Assembly (NCBI GenBank): GCA_000723505.1
Contig: HG934468.1
Location: forward strand, 714,798 to 778,797
Length of the DNA stretch: 64,000 nucleotides
Direction of reading: 5' to 3'
DNA from: Mucinivorans hirudinis
Lineage (GTDB): Bacteria > Bacteroidota > Bacteroidia > Bacteroidales > Rikenellaceae
Shown here: positions 46,288 to 55,577 of the stretch, piece by piece
How positions within the stretch are numbered: position 1 is the stretch's first letter
How the letters are laid out: every line of letters begins with the position of its first letter
Notes under the pieces: model-generated
Databases searched by the model: none
Seen by the model: the letters and a program-made list of their open reading frames with translations, nothing else
What the model was told of the DNA's origin: nothing
Translations under genes and position numbers: made by a program

Positions 46288-47643
46288 ATGAAGCCATCAA
46301 TACCCAAGGGCACACGCGACTTCTCACCCGCCGAGATGTCTCGCCGCAACTATATATTCGACACAGTAAGAACAGTTTTTCGCCGCTACGGATACGAGCC
46401 GCTGGAGACTCCTGCAATGGAAAACCTATCAACTCTGATGGGTAAATACGGCGAAGAGGGCGATAAATTGCTATTTAAAATTCTCAACTCCGGCGACTTC
46501 TCGAAAGGGGCAAATATGAGCGAGGAGAATACCAATAAGCTCGCAACTCAAATTTGCGAAAAGGGGCTAAGATATGACCTTACCGTACCCTTTGCGCGCT
46601 ATGTTGTTCAGCACCAGAGCGAAATAACCTTCCCGTTCAAACGCTACCAGATTCAACCGGTATGGCGCGCCGACCGTCCGCAAAAGGGACGTTATCGCGA
46701 GTTTTACCAATGCGATGTGGATGTTGTGGGCACAAAATCACTGCTTTGCGAGGTAGAACTAATCCAAATAGTACAGGATGTCTTTGCCTCGCTCGGTGTT
46801 CGCGTTCATCTTAAAATTAACAACCGCAAAATCCTCTACGGCATTGCAGAAACTATCGGATGTGCCGACAAAATGATTGACATTACAGTTGCCATCGACA
46901 AATTGGATAAAATAGGCATAGAGGCTGTAAATAAAGAGCTCTTGGAAAGAGGATTAACAAAAGAGGCTATCGAGAGGTTGCAACCTATCTTGAAACTCGA
47001 AGGTACGAACCGCGAAAAGTTAGCACAAATTTGTGAGATTATCGGGAGCTGTGAGACCGGCAGAAAGGGTATTGAGGAGGTCTCAACAATTTTTGATATT
47101 GTCGAAGAGTTGAATATTACTCTGCCAATGGAGTTGGATTTGTCGTTGGCTCGCGGATTGAACTACTATACGGGTGCAATTTTCGAGGTTAAGGCTCTTG
47201 ATTATCAGATTGGAAGCATTAGTGGTGGCGGACGCTACGATGATTTGACCGGCATTTTCGGATTGCCAAACACCTCGGGTGTGGGTATCAGCTTCGGCGC
47301 CGACCGCATATATGACGTACTGAGCGGACTGGAACTCTTTCCGCAGGATTCTGTTCAGAATACCAGGGCGCTCTTCGCAAATTTTTCGGAAAAGGAGACT
47401 CTCGAATCCCTGAAACTTTTGAAAATGCTCAGAGAAAACAACATAGCTGCCGAAATTTATCCCGATGCCGCGAAACTCAAAAAACAGTTCGACTACGCTC
47501 AAAGCAAAGGTATTCCACATATTATTTTCATTGGTTCTGAGGAGATTGCCACAAGAACCGCAACTATCAAAAATATCAACACGGGCGAGCAGGGAAAAGT
47601 TGCTTTCGATGATTTGGTGAAATATTTTGATATATCGAAATAA
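46288..47643 (+). CDS. hisS: Histidyl-tRNA synthetase
   Basis: A 451-residue class II synthetase from [17 protein letters not shown], the canonical start; longer frames are rejected. Motifs: [12 protein letters not shown], motif 2 [21 protein letters not shown], histidine A motif [14 protein letters not shown], and motif 3 [14 protein letters not shown]. The C-terminal anticodon-binding domain ends the protein. It charges tRNA-His. A -7-type TACTTTTG lies at 46231-46238. The rpmB promoter overlaps its 3' end. Confidence 0.98.
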   Translation: MKPSIPKGTRDFSPAEMSRRNYIFDTVRTVFRRYGYEPLETPAMENLSTLMGKYGEEGDKLLFKILNSGDFSKGANMSEENTNKLATQICEKGLRYDLTVPFARYVVQHQSEITFPFKRYQIQPVWRADRPQKGRYREFYQCDVDVVGTKSLLCEVELIQIVQDVFASLGVRVHLKINNRKILYGIAETIGCADKMIDITVAIDKLDKIGIEAVNKELLERGLTKEAIERLQPILKLEGTNREKLAQICEIIGSCETGRKGIEEVSTIFDIVEELNITLPMELDLSLARGLNYYTGAIFEVKALDYQIGSISGGGRYDDLTGIFGLPNTSGVGISFGADRIYDVLSGLELFPQDSVQNTRALFANFSEKETLESLKLLKMLRENNIAAEIYPDAAKLKKQFDYAQSKGIPHIIFIGSEEIATRTATIKNINTGEQGKVAFDDLVKYFDISK

Positions 47644-47656
47644 ATTAGTAACTTTG
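47626..47656 (+). promoter_or_regulatory. Promoter of the rpmB-rpmG-DUF4295 operon
   Basis: TTTG (47626-47629), exact 19-base spacer, TAACTTTG (47649-47656). The -33 element lies inside the end of hisS. It precedes the rpmB ATG by 36 bases. Confidence 0.88.
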
Positions 47657-47692
47657 CGCGCTCCGAAAAATATTCGGGGGCACGAAACAATT

Positions 47693-47926
47693 ATGAAAAT
47701 TTGTCAAATCACAGGTGTTAAAGCCCAAGTGGGACACAAGGTGTCGCACTCGAACAAAAAGGTGTTGCGCCGCTATGAGCCGAATCTCAAAACCAAGAGA
47801 ATTTGGTCTGAGGTGGAGGGTCGGTGGATTACTCTTCGTCTTACGGCGGCAGCAATGAGAACTATTAACAAAAACGGACTTCAAGCTACTCTCAAGGAAG
47901 CTAAAGCTCTACCAAAAATCTACTAA
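47693..47926 (+). CDS. rpmB: 50S ribosomal protein L28
   Basis: A 77-residue protein from MKICQITGVKAQVGHKVSHS. CQITGVKAQVG and SNKKVLRRYEPNLKTKRI match Bacteroidota L28. The C-terminal part ITLRLTAAAMRTINKNGLQA is typical. It is a component of the large subunit. First gene of a three-gene operon with rpmG and a DUF4295 gene. Confidence 0.97.
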   Translation: MKICQITGVKAQVGHKVSHSNKKVLRRYEPNLKTKRIWSEVEGRWITLRLTAAAMRTINKNGLQATLKEAKALPKIY

Positions 47927-47932
47927 CAGACT

Positions 47933-48121
47933 ATGGCAAAGAAAGGTAAAGGTAATCGCGTTCAAGTAATCCTTGAGTGTACCGAACACAAAGAGAGCGG
48001 AATGCCGGGAACATCACGCTACATCACAACAAAAAACAAAAAGAACACTCCCGCTAGAATGGAACGTAGAAAATACAACCCAATTCTGAAAAAAGTAACA
48101 CTTCACCGCGAAATTAAGTAA
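47933..48121 (+). CDS. rpmG: 50S ribosomal protein L33
   Basis: A 62-residue basic protein, [20 protein letters not shown], then [20 protein letters not shown] and [15 protein letters not shown]. Zinc-ribbon cysteines of the C+ form are absent (a single Cys remains), so it is a zinc-free L33. It starts 6 bases after rpmB. Confidence 0.97.
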   Translation: MAKKGKGNRVQVILECTEHKESGMPGTSRYITTKNKKNTPARMERRKYNPILKKVTLHREIK

Positions 48122-48126
48122 GAGAA

Positions 48127-48288
48127 ATGGCAAAGAAAGTAGTTGCAACGCTCAAGACAGCGGCGACATCAACACGTAATGTAACAAAGTGTATCAAAAT
48201 GGTTAAGTCTGACAAAACCGGTGCTTACGCTTTCAAAACCGAAATCGTTCCAAACGAGGAGATTAAAAACTTCTTTAACGAAAAATAG
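48127..48288 (+). CDS. DUF4295 family small basic protein
   Basis: A 53-residue Lys-rich protein, MAKKVVATLKTAATSTRNVT, then KCIKMVKSDKTGAYAFKTEI. DUF4295 proteins sit behind rpmG in most Bacteroidota and are presumed ribosome-associated. It starts 5 bases after rpmG and is followed by a strong terminator. The gene is short enough to be missed by automatic calling. Confidence 0.93.
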   Translation: MAKKVVATLKTAATSTRNVTKCIKMVKSDKTGAYAFKTEIVPNEEIKNFFNEK

Positions 48289-48332
48289 GTTTTTGTGTGG
48301 ACTACTCCATAGGGAGATTGTCTCACAAAAAA

Positions 48333-48370
48333 ACGGCTCGCCCACTTCTTGGGGACGAGCCGTTTTTTTT
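48333..48370 (+). terminator. Terminator of the rpmB operon
   Basis: ACGGCTCG and CGAGCCGT form an 8-bp stem extended by A/T pairs, followed by nine T. Located 45 bases after the DUF4295 stop. Confidence 0.9.
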
Positions 48371-48427
48371 TATTTATGTTCTCGGAAAATCAGGCTTGGG
48401 AGTAGCCAACAACCCATTATTATTAAC

Positions 48428-48444
48428 TTGGCACGATTTTTGAG
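48428..48444 (+). promoter_or_regulatory. Candidate sigma-54 promoter upstream of thioredoxin
   Basis: TTGGCACGATTTTTGAG fits the sigma-54 consensus YTGGCACGrNNNTTGCW except for the final two bases. The -24 block TTGGCACG is exact. It faces the thioredoxin gene ~220 bases downstream; the intervening 48445-48667 stretch has no gene beyond 5-7-codon frames. Confidence 0.5.
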
Positions 48445-48667
48445 AAAGAGCAACATTATTAGGGAGACTCCTAAATAATTCATTTCCCAAGATTTGAAGT
48501 AGGCGATAAAATTATTTTATACAGACTTTGGATTGATTGTCCTCCGGCATCACCGGTCATATACACCTGATAGTCAATATAAAACTTCACGTAAAAATCG
48601 AAACAATGAATCCCATTAAATAATTTTATGAATTTTAAGAAGTCATCTTAACCCAAAACTCACTGAA

Positions 48668-49033
48668 ATGAAAACAATCGAACTGACAAAGGCAGATTTT
48701 TTAGAAAAAGTTGCCAACTACCAGACAATGCCCGACCAATGGAAATACCTGGGCAGCAAGCCTGCAATAGTAGATTTTTATGCCGAATGGTGTTCACCTT
48801 GCAAGATGATAGCTCCTATTTTAGAGGAGCTTGCAGCCGAATATGGTGAAAAAATTGTCATCTACAAAGTCAATACCGAAACGCAGGAGGAGCTTGCCGC
48901 CGTCTTCGGCATACGCTCCATACCCTCTCTACTGTTCATTCCACTGACCGGCAAACCGCAAATGGCACAAGGGGCAATGAGCAAAGCGGATTTCAAAAAA
49001 ACTATCGACTCATTACTGCTTGGCGGGCAGTGA
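48668..49033 (+). CDS. Thioredoxin-family protein (WCSPC active site)
   Basis: A 121-residue thioredoxin fold: [20 protein letters not shown] contains the redox motif, [20 protein letters not shown] and IPSLLFI give the cis-proline loop. The active site is WCSPC instead of the standard WCGPC, which usually shifts redox properties. There is no signal peptide, so it acts in the cytoplasm. A strong terminator follows directly, and a possible sigma-54 promoter lies upstream, suggesting stress- or signal-linked control. Confidence 0.92.
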   Translation: MKTIELTKADFLEKVANYQTMPDQWKYLGSKPAIVDFYAEWCSPCKMIAPILEELAAEYGEKIVIYKVNTETQEELAAVFGIRSIPSLLFIPLTGKPQMAQGAMSKADFKKTIDSLLLGGQ

Positions 49034-49073
49034 AAAAAGCTGCCTCCGCGGGTGCGGAGGCAGCTTTTTTTTT
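49033..49073 (+). terminator. Terminator of the thioredoxin gene
   Basis: GCTGCCTCCGC and GCGGAGGCAGC form an 11-bp GC-rich stem with a GGGT loop, flanked by A and T runs. The arms start at the stop codon of thioredoxin. Confidence 0.93.
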
Positions 49074-49139
49074 ACGCACTTCGCCGAACTGTCGCTTTTT
49101 TTTGCTATATTTGCTACCGTCACCAAAAAAAAGCTCCAA

Positions 49140-50780
49140 ATGAGACTTATAGAATGTGTGCCCAATTTTTCGGATGGGCGTAATCAAAATGTAATCGAGG
49201 CTATCGCCTCTGCAATTCGCCACTGTGAGGGTGTGAGCCTGCTCAACATAGACCCGGGTGTGGCAACCAATCGCACCGTAATGACATTTGTGGGTGAGCC
49301 TGAAAAGGTGGTGGAGGCGGCGTTCCAAGCTGTACGCAAAGCTAGTGAGTTGATTGATATGCGCCACCACACGGGAGCACACCCGCGCATCGGAGCTACG
49401 GATGTGCTCCCCTTAGTCCCTTTATCTGGAGTAACTTTGGAGGAGTGTGCCGAGATGGCACGTGCATTGGCTCGCAGGATTTCCCACGAGTTGGGAATTC
49501 CTACATACAACTACGAAGCGGCGGCATCGTGTGAAGCACGGCGCAACCTGGCGGATGTACGTTCGGGTGAGTACGAAGGGTTGGAAGCCAAACTGCAAGA
49601 CCCTGCCTGGAAACCTGATTTCGGCAAGGCAGAGTTCACGGAGCAGGCGGCACGCAGCGGCGCAACGATTGTGGGGGCGCGCGATTTTTTGGTGGCGGTG
49701 AACTATAATCTCAATACGACTTCCACGCGCCGTGCAAATGCCATAGCCTTTGACGTTCGCGAAAAGGGGCGAATAGTTGATGGCGAGCAAATTGCGGGCA
49801 CGCTCAAAGATTGCAAGGCAATAGGCTGGTTTATTGACGAATATGGCGTGGCACAGGTTTCGATGAACATTGTAAATATCAACACTACACCTCTACACAT
49901 CGCCTTCGAGGAGGTTTGCCGTGCGGCAGGTGCGCGTGGTATTCGCGTGACGGGGACAGAGATTGTGGGGCTTGTACCGCTCAGGGTGCTCACCGAGGCG
50001 GGGCGTTATTTCCTCGAACGGCAGGAGCGTTCCACGGGCGTGGGCGATGATGAGCTGGTGCGCATCGCCTGCTTGTCGATGGGGTTGAGCGAGATTTCGC
50101 AGTTCAAGCCTCGCGAGCGCGTTATCGAATATCTGATTGAAGACCACACGAAAAAACGGCTCGTTGAGATGAGTTGTCGCGCCTTTGCCATTGAGACGGC
50201 GAGCGAAAGTGCCGCGCCGGGCGGAGGCTCCATTTCGGCTTATATGGGTGCACTGGGTGCTGCTTTGGGCACGATGGTTGCTAACCTGTCGAGCCACAAG
50301 AAGGGTTGGGATGAGCGTTGGAACTACTTTTCGGACTATGCCGAACGGGGACAAAAGTTGATGAAGGAGCTATTGGCATTGGTGGACGAAGACACGGCGG
50401 CATTTAATCGCATTATGGATTGCTTTGCGATGCCCAAGGGTACGCCCCAAGAGAAGGAATTGAGAAGCAAGGCTTTGCAGGCGGCAACACTCTATGCCAC
50501 GGAAGTTCCTCTGAGGACTATGCGAGTTTCGTACGAGGTGTTTGATATTGTGGAGACGATGGCAGGCGAGGGAAACCCCAACTCGGTAAGTGATGCGGGC
50601 GTGGGGGCTTTGGCGGCGCGCAGCGCGGTTTTGGGCGCGGGGCTGAATGTGAAGATTAACGCCTCGGGCTTGAAAGACAAGGAATTGGCGGCTAAGTTGG
50701 TGGGCGAGGCTGAGCAGATTGCGGCAAATGCCGCAAGGCGCGAGGAACAGGTGCTAAAAATTGTTAATGAAAAGATATAA
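49140..50780 (+). CDS. ftcD: Bifunctional glutamate formimidoyltransferase / formimidoyl-THF cyclodeaminase
   Basis: A 546-residue fusion from MRLIECVPNFSDGRNQNVIE. Residues 1-~300 are the formimidoyltransferase (HTGAHPRIGATDVLPLVP is the folate/FIGLU loop). From ~350 the cyclodeaminase follows (ETASESAAPGGGSISAYMGA, MVANLSSHKKG, GNPNSVSDAGVGALAARSAV). It takes the formimino group of formiminoglutamate, the end product of histidine degradation, to tetrahydrofolate. A -7-like TATATTTG lies at 49106-49113. It heads a hut cluster with hutU and hutH downstream. Confidence 0.96.
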   Translation: MRLIECVPNFSDGRNQNVIEAIASAIRHCEGVSLLNIDPGVATNRTVMTFVGEPEKVVEAAFQAVRKASELIDMRHHTGAHPRIGATDVLPLVPLSGVTLEECAEMARALARRISHELGIPTYNYEAAASCEARRNLADVRSGEYEGLEAKLQDPAWKPDFGKAEFTEQAARSGATIVGARDFLVAVNYNLNTTSTRRANAIAFDVREKGRIVDGEQIAGTLKDCKAIGWFIDEYGVAQVSMNIVNINTTPLHIAFEEVCRAAGARGIRVTGTEIVGLVPLRVLTEAGRYFLERQERSTGVGDDELVRIACLSMGLSEISQFKPRERVIEYLIEDHTKKRLVEMSCRAFAIETASESAAPGGGSISAYMGALGAALGTMVANLSSHKKGWDERWNYFSDYAERGQKLMKELLALVDEDTAAFNRIMDCFAMPKGTPQEKELRSKALQAATLYATEVPLRTMRVSYEVFDIVETMAGEGNPNSVSDAGVGALAARSAVLGAGLNVKINASGLKDKELAAKLVGEAEQIAANAARREEQVLKIVNEKI

Positions 50781-50810
50781 GAAGTGAAAAAGAGTTATCT
50801 CTCCCTCTTA

Positions 50811-51009
50811 TTAAGTGGGGAAAAATAATTAATGGTGCATTTTTTCGAGTCTATTTTTCAGCAGATTTTTTATTTTGAATCCGAAAATATAGCGGGCTAC
50901 ATTGAGGATTTGAAATGAAAAATATGTAAAAAAGAGACCGAAATATAAAAACAGTTCCATTAAAAGCACCCCATCAAAAATGTACCATTAATTATTTTTC
51001 ACCACTTAA
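50811..51009. repeat. 34-bp near-perfect inverted repeat bracketing 131 bp
   Basis: Arms 50811-50844 and 50976-51009 are reverse complements with 32 of 34 positions identical. The core GGGAAAAATAATTAATGG word of the left arm is also found at 43498. The interior is AT-rich and non-coding. No exact TAnnTTTG was found on either strand inside, so there is no evidence that it carries a promoter. It fills the ftcD-hutU gap. Confidence 0.75.
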
Positions 51010-51037
51010 CAGTTCAAATTCCATAAACGCAAAAACT

Positions 51038-53005
51038 ATGACCTTCGCCCAAGAAATCAGAGAGGGAATCCCCGCGCACCTTCCTCAGGTGCGCCCCTTA
51101 GACCCTGCCAAGAACCACGCACCCAAACGCAAAGATATTCTCTCGCAAGACGAAAAACGTTTGGCACTAAAAAACGCACTCAGATACTTTCCCACACACC
51201 TGCACACGGAGTTGGCAAGAGAATTTGCCGACGAGCTACGCGAATACGGACGTATATATATGTATCGTTATCGCCCGGTAAATGAGATATTTGCACGCCC
51301 GATTGGAGACTATCCCGCTGTAAGCAAGCAGGCGGCGGCGGTGATGCTGATGATTCAGAACAACCTGAGCGACGCCATTGCTCAACACCCCGACGAGTTG
51401 ATTACCTATGGCGGCAATGGTGCGGTTTTTCAGAATTGGGCACAGTATCGTTTGACAATGAAATATTTGTCGGAGATGAACGACGAGCAGACCTTGGTGA
51501 TGTACTCGGGGCATCCGCTGGGGCTATTCCCCTCGTCGAGAAATGCGCCACGAGTGGTTGTTACCAATGGAATGGTTATTCCAAACTACTCTAAAGCTGA
51601 TGATTGGGAGCGATTCAACGCCCTCGGTGTTTCGCAATACGGGCAGATGACTGCCGGTTCGTATATGTATATCGGGCCTCAGGGCATAGTCCACGGAACG
51701 ACCATCACCCTCCTTGCTGCCTCGCGCCGGAAACAGGATGATTGTCAGTTGTTTGTCTCGAGTGGTTTGGGCGGAATGAGTGGTGCGCAGCCCAAGGCAG
51801 CGCGCATTGCGGGGCTGGTGAGCATTGTTGCAGAAATCAACCCGAAAGCTGCTCACATCCGCCATTCGCAAGGGTGGGTAGATGAGCTTTACGAAGATTT
51901 GGATAGGGTGATTGACAGAGCCTTAGAAGCAAAAAACAGTAAAGAGTGTATCTCATTGGCATACTTGGGAAATGTTGTAGATTTGTGGGAACGGCTTGCG
52001 CAGAGGGGTATCAAAGTAGATATAGGCAGCGACCAAACCTCTCTGCATAACCCCTTTGCCGGCGGCTATTACCCCGTGGGACACAGCTGCGAAAGCAGCA
52101 ATAAGATGATGCGCGACGAGCCTGAGAAATTTGAGCAGGAGCTACGCAAAACACTGAAAAGGCACTTCGAAGCCATTGAAAAATTGACAGCCTCGGGTAT
52201 GTACTTCTTCGACTATGGTAATGCCTTTCTTTTGGAATGTTCGCGCTCGGGATGCGAGGATGCTTTCAAATACAACTCTTATGTTCAGGACATTATGGGT
52301 CCTGAGTTTTTCGACTATGGTTTTGGTCCCTTTCGTTGGGTGTGCACTTCGGGCAATCCTGCGGACTTAGAGAAGAGCGATAAAATTGCTGAAAAGGTGT
52401 TGAAAGAAATTCTCGAAACAGCTCCCGCCGATATTCGTTCGCAACTCAATGATAATATTATTTGGATTGAGGGAGCACAGGCAAACCGCTTGGTCGTCGG
52501 CTCTCAGGCGCGCATCCTTTATGCTGACAGTGAGGCACGTACAAAGATTGCATTAGCTTTCAACGAGGCTATTGCGAGAGGGGAAATCACTGCTCCCATT
52601 GTTCTTGGGCGCGACCATCACGATGTTTCGGGCACGGACTCACCCTATCGCGAAACCTCCAACATTTATGACGGCTCGCGCTTCACGGCGGATATGGCGG
52701 TGCAGAATTTTGTGGGCGATGCCTTCCGCGGAGCAACGTGGGTGTCGTTGCACAATGGCGGCGGTGTGGGGTGGGGTGAGGTGATAAACGGTGGCTTCGG
52801 GATGGTCATAGATGGTTCACAAGAGGCTGCCGCCAAGATTGAGTCAATGCTTCTGTGGGATGTCAATAACGGCATAGCACGCCGCGCGTGGGCACGTAAC
52901 AGCGGAGCAATCAAGGCAATAGAGCGCCAATGCAGCCGCACACCCAATTTGAGCGTCACAATCCCCACTGTGGCGGATGACGGGTTGATTAATAGCATTT
53001 TATAG
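51038..53005 (+). CDS. hutU: Urocanate hydratase (urocanase)
   Basis: A 655-residue protein, about 100 residues longer than the Pseudomonas/Bacillus enzyme, as in other Bacteroidota. Conserved blocks: ITYGGNGAVFQNWAQYRLTM, LVMYSGHPLGLFPS, TAGSYMYIGPQGIVHGTT, SSGLGGMSGAQPKAA (NAD loop), IDVGSDQT-like VDIGSDQTSLHNPF and GRDHHDVSGTDSPYRETSNI. It hydrates urocanate to imidazolonepropionate using NAD+. It follows ftcD after the inverted-repeat element and precedes an EamA transporter and hutH. Confidence 0.97.
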   Translation: MTFAQEIREGIPAHLPQVRPLDPAKNHAPKRKDILSQDEKRLALKNALRYFPTHLHTELAREFADELREYGRIYMYRYRPVNEIFARPIGDYPAVSKQAAAVMLMIQNNLSDAIAQHPDELITYGGNGAVFQNWAQYRLTMKYLSEMNDEQTLVMYSGHPLGLFPSSRNAPRVVVTNGMVIPNYSKADDWERFNALGVSQYGQMTAGSYMYIGPQGIVHGTTITLLAASRRKQDDCQLFVSSGLGGMSGAQPKAARIAGLVSIVAEINPKAAHIRHSQGWVDELYEDLDRVIDRALEAKNSKECISLAYLGNVVDLWERLAQRGIKVDIGSDQTSLHNPFAGGYYPVGHSCESSNKMMRDEPEKFEQELRKTLKRHFEAIEKLTASGMYFFDYGNAFLLECSRSGCEDAFKYNSYVQDIMGPEFFDYGFGPFRWVCTSGNPADLEKSDKIAEKVLKEILETAPADIRSQLNDNIIWIEGAQANRLVVGSQARILYADSEARTKIALAFNEAIARGEITAPIVLGRDHHDVSGTDSPYRETSNIYDGSRFTADMAVQNFVGDAFRGATWVSLHNGGGVGWGEVINGGFGMVIDGSQEAAAKIESMLLWDVNNGIARRAWARNSGAIKAIERQCSRTPNLSVTIPTVADDGLINSIL

Positions 53006-53114
53006 CTGCTATCACCACAACATACTGTTGCGTGGTGAGAAGGACTAAAAACTTGAACGAACTATCAATAAACAAATTAAACGTTTTCACTACGGAGTAT
53101 TGTAACAGAAATTT

Positions 53115-54050
53115 ATGGCAAATAACTATTTTGGCGAGCTTATTGCCCTCGCGGTGGCGGTTTCGTGGACTTTTACGGCTCTGTTTTTCGAGTACGCCGG
53201 CAAGCGAATAGGTTCGCTGGCGGTCAATCTATTCAGGTTACTTTTTGCCTTTGTCCTGCTGGGCGGGATGCTCTTTTTCACAACGGGCAGCTTTATGCCC
53301 GTCGGGGCGGACTCTCAGACTTGGTTCTGGATGTCTCTGTCGGGCTTCGTCGGTTTTGTTTTTGGCGATTTTTGTCTCTTCTACTCTTATTTGCTCATAA
53401 CGGCACGTTTCTCTCAGCTCATAATGACACTTGCACCACCCATTGCGGCAGTGTCGGGGCTGTTGATGCTCGACGAAAAGCTCTCGACAATGGGCATTAT
53501 CGGTATGGTTGTTACCCTTACGGGCATCGCCATTTCTATTTTTAAGCGAAACGGCAACGGCTCAGTAAAACTCAACTTGTCTCTACGCGGACTACTCTTT
53601 GCATTAGGCGGAGCTTTGGGGCAGGGGCTCGGTATTGTGCTCAGCAAAAAAGGGATGCTCTATTATGGTAATGTAGAGGGGCTTTCGCAAAATGCTATCG
53701 ACTACATACCCTTCGCAGCCACACAGATGAGAATCATTACCGGTATCGTCGGTTTTGTTTTGATAATTCTATTCTCGCGTCGTACAACGCTTATAAAGAG
53801 CGCTATACAAGACAAAAAGGGAATGGGCGCTACATTTTTGGGGGCAATTTTCGGACCCTTCGTCGGAGTCTCCCTCTCGCTTATGGCTGTTATGTATGCT
53901 AATACGGGTGTTGCCTCCACGATTATGGCAACCGTTCCGATTATGATTATTGTTCCCTATATTATTATATACAAAAAGAGGGTTACGCTCGTGGAGGTGG
54001 TTGGTGCAGTGATAAGTGTTATCGGGGTATCGCTCTTTTTTGTGAAATGA
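53115..54050 (+). CDS. EamA/DMT-family transporter
   Basis: A 311-residue membrane protein with ten hydrophobic segments in two EamA halves (VSWTFTALFFEYAGKRIGSL; later GAIFGPFVGVSLSLMAVMYA and MIIVPYIIIYKKRV). The family exports or imports amino acids and metabolites. Its position between hutU and hutH suggests transport of histidine, urocanate or an end product, but the direction and substrate are inferred only. hutH starts 18 bases downstream. Confidence 0.85.
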   Translation: MANNYFGELIALAVAVSWTFTALFFEYAGKRIGSLAVNLFRLLFAFVLLGGMLFFTTGSFMPVGADSQTWFWMSLSGFVGFVFGDFCLFYSYLLITARFSQLIMTLAPPIAAVSGLLMLDEKLSTMGIIGMVVTLTGIAISIFKRNGNGSVKLNLSLRGLLFALGGALGQGLGIVLSKKGMLYYGNVEGLSQNAIDYIPFAATQMRIITGIVGFVLIILFSRRTTLIKSAIQDKKGMGATFLGAIFGPFVGVSLSLMAVMYANTGVASTIMATVPIMIIVPYIIIYKKRVTLVEVVGAVISVIGVSLFFVK

Positions 54051-54068
54051 CTCTAAACCCAAAAAACT

Positions 54069-55550
54069 ATGATTCACTATATCTCATCTGAGAATCTCAC
54101 CATTGAGCGGGTTTGCGAAATTGTCGAGCACCGCTACAAACTCGCCCTGAGCGATGAGGCGCGCCACAATATCGCCACCTGCCGCCAATATCTCGACAAC
54201 AAAATGGAGAGCCAAATTGAGCCCATATACGGCATAACTACGGGCTTTGGCTCGCTCTGCAATGTGAGCGTGAGCAAGGCTGACCTCTCCCAACTTCAAT
54301 ACAATCTCGTTGTATCGCACGCCTGCGGAACGGGCGAAGAGGTAGATGGGGAGATTGTACGGCTGATGTTGTTTCTGAAAATTCAGTCGCTTAGCTATGG
54401 CTACTCCGGGGTGCAAGTTGCTACCGTCGAGAGGCTTATAGCAATGTTCAACGAAGATGTGCTACCGGTGGTCTATGAGCAGGGTTCGCTGGGGGCGAGC
54501 GGAGACCTCGCACCACTGGCTCACCTCTCGTTGCCGCTACTGGGGCTTGGCGAGGTTTTTTATAAGGAGAAAAAGCAAACAGCCGCTGCGGTCAATGAGC
54601 AGCTTGGCTGGCAGCCTATTGCACTGCAATCGAAAGAGGGGCTTGCCCTATTGAACGGCACACAGTTTATGAGTGCCTACGCCTCGTATGTACTCTCGGC
54701 ATCGGAGCGTTTGAGCCGCACGGCTGACTTCTTGGCGGCATTGTCCTTGGATGCTTTCGAGGGGCGTTTAGAACCCTTCGACGAACGTGTCCACAAAATT
54801 CGCCACCACCGTGGACAGATAACAACGGCTGCCGTGGTACGCAAGTGGCTAGAAGGTAGTGAGTTGATGGCGGGCGAAAAGAAAAATGTGCAAGACCCCT
54901 ACTCATTCCGCTGCGTGCCACAGGTTCACGGGGCTACAAAGGATACTATCGACTACCTGAAATATGTGGTAGCCAATGAGATAAACTCTGTCACGGACAA
55001 CCCCAATATTTTTTATGAGGATGATATAATCATCAGCGGCGGCAACTTCCACGGGCAACCATTAGCCTATGCAATGGACTTTATTGCCATTGCCATTGCC
55101 GAGTTGGCAAGCATCTCGGGTCAGCGTATATATCAGTTAATCAATGGTAAACGCGGATTACCACCATTTTTGGTTGCAAATCCGGGACTCAATAGTGGCT
55201 TTATGATTCCGCAATATACGGCTGCGTCAATTATTAGTCAGAACAAACAGCTTTGTATGCCCTCGTCTGTGGATAGCATCGAGAGTTCGGGTGGACAGGA
55301 AGACCACGTATCGATGGGGGCAAATGCAGCAACAAAGGCACTCAGGGTGATGCGCAACACAGAACGAGTACTGGCAATAGAGATGTTTAACGCCGCTCAG
55401 GCGTTGGAGTTCCGCCGCCCTAAGCAAAGCTCGCCCCGGATTGAGTCTATCGTTGCCAAGTACCGCAACGTTGTTCCCTTCGTCGAGCAGGACGAGGTAA
55501 TGTATCCGCTCATTGAGAGGAGCATACGGTTTATTAGAGAAAATTTATAG
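54069..55550 (+). CDS. hutH: Histidine ammonia-lyase
   Basis: A 493-residue MIO-dependent ammonia-lyase. The Ala-Ser-Gly triad that cyclises to MIO lies in QGSLGASGDLAPLAHLSLPL (about A143-S144-G145); YGITTGFGSL is the N-terminal tyrosine loop. Later blocks DPYSFRCVPQVHG, SVTDNPNIF and SSVDSIESSGGQEDHVSMGA are typical. It deaminates histidine to urocanate, the first step of the pathway that continues with hutU and ftcD. The imidazolonepropionase gene hutI is not in the window. Confidence 0.97.
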   Translation: MIHYISSENLTIERVCEIVEHRYKLALSDEARHNIATCRQYLDNKMESQIEPIYGITTGFGSLCNVSVSKADLSQLQYNLVVSHACGTGEEVDGEIVRLMLFLKIQSLSYGYSGVQVATVERLIAMFNEDVLPVVYEQGSLGASGDLAPLAHLSLPLLGLGEVFYKEKKQTAAAVNEQLGWQPIALQSKEGLALLNGTQFMSAYASYVLSASERLSRTADFLAALSLDAFEGRLEPFDERVHKIRHHRGQITTAAVVRKWLEGSELMAGEKKNVQDPYSFRCVPQVHGATKDTIDYLKYVVANEINSVTDNPNIFYEDDIIISGGNFHGQPLAYAMDFIAIAIAELASISGQRIYQLINGKRGLPPFLVANPGLNSGFMIPQYTAASIISQNKQLCMPSSVDSIESSGGQEDHVSMGANAATKALRVMRNTERVLAIEMFNAAQALEFRRPKQSSPRIESIVAKYRNVVPFVEQDEVMYPLIERSIRFIRENL

Positions 55551-55577
55551 CGCAAATTCATAAACAAAAAAAACAAA

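Noticed and set aside
50845-50975. Interior of the hut inverted repeat as a second invertible promoter
   Set aside because: No TAnnTTTG on either strand and no recombinase gene nearby; kept only as a repeat element.
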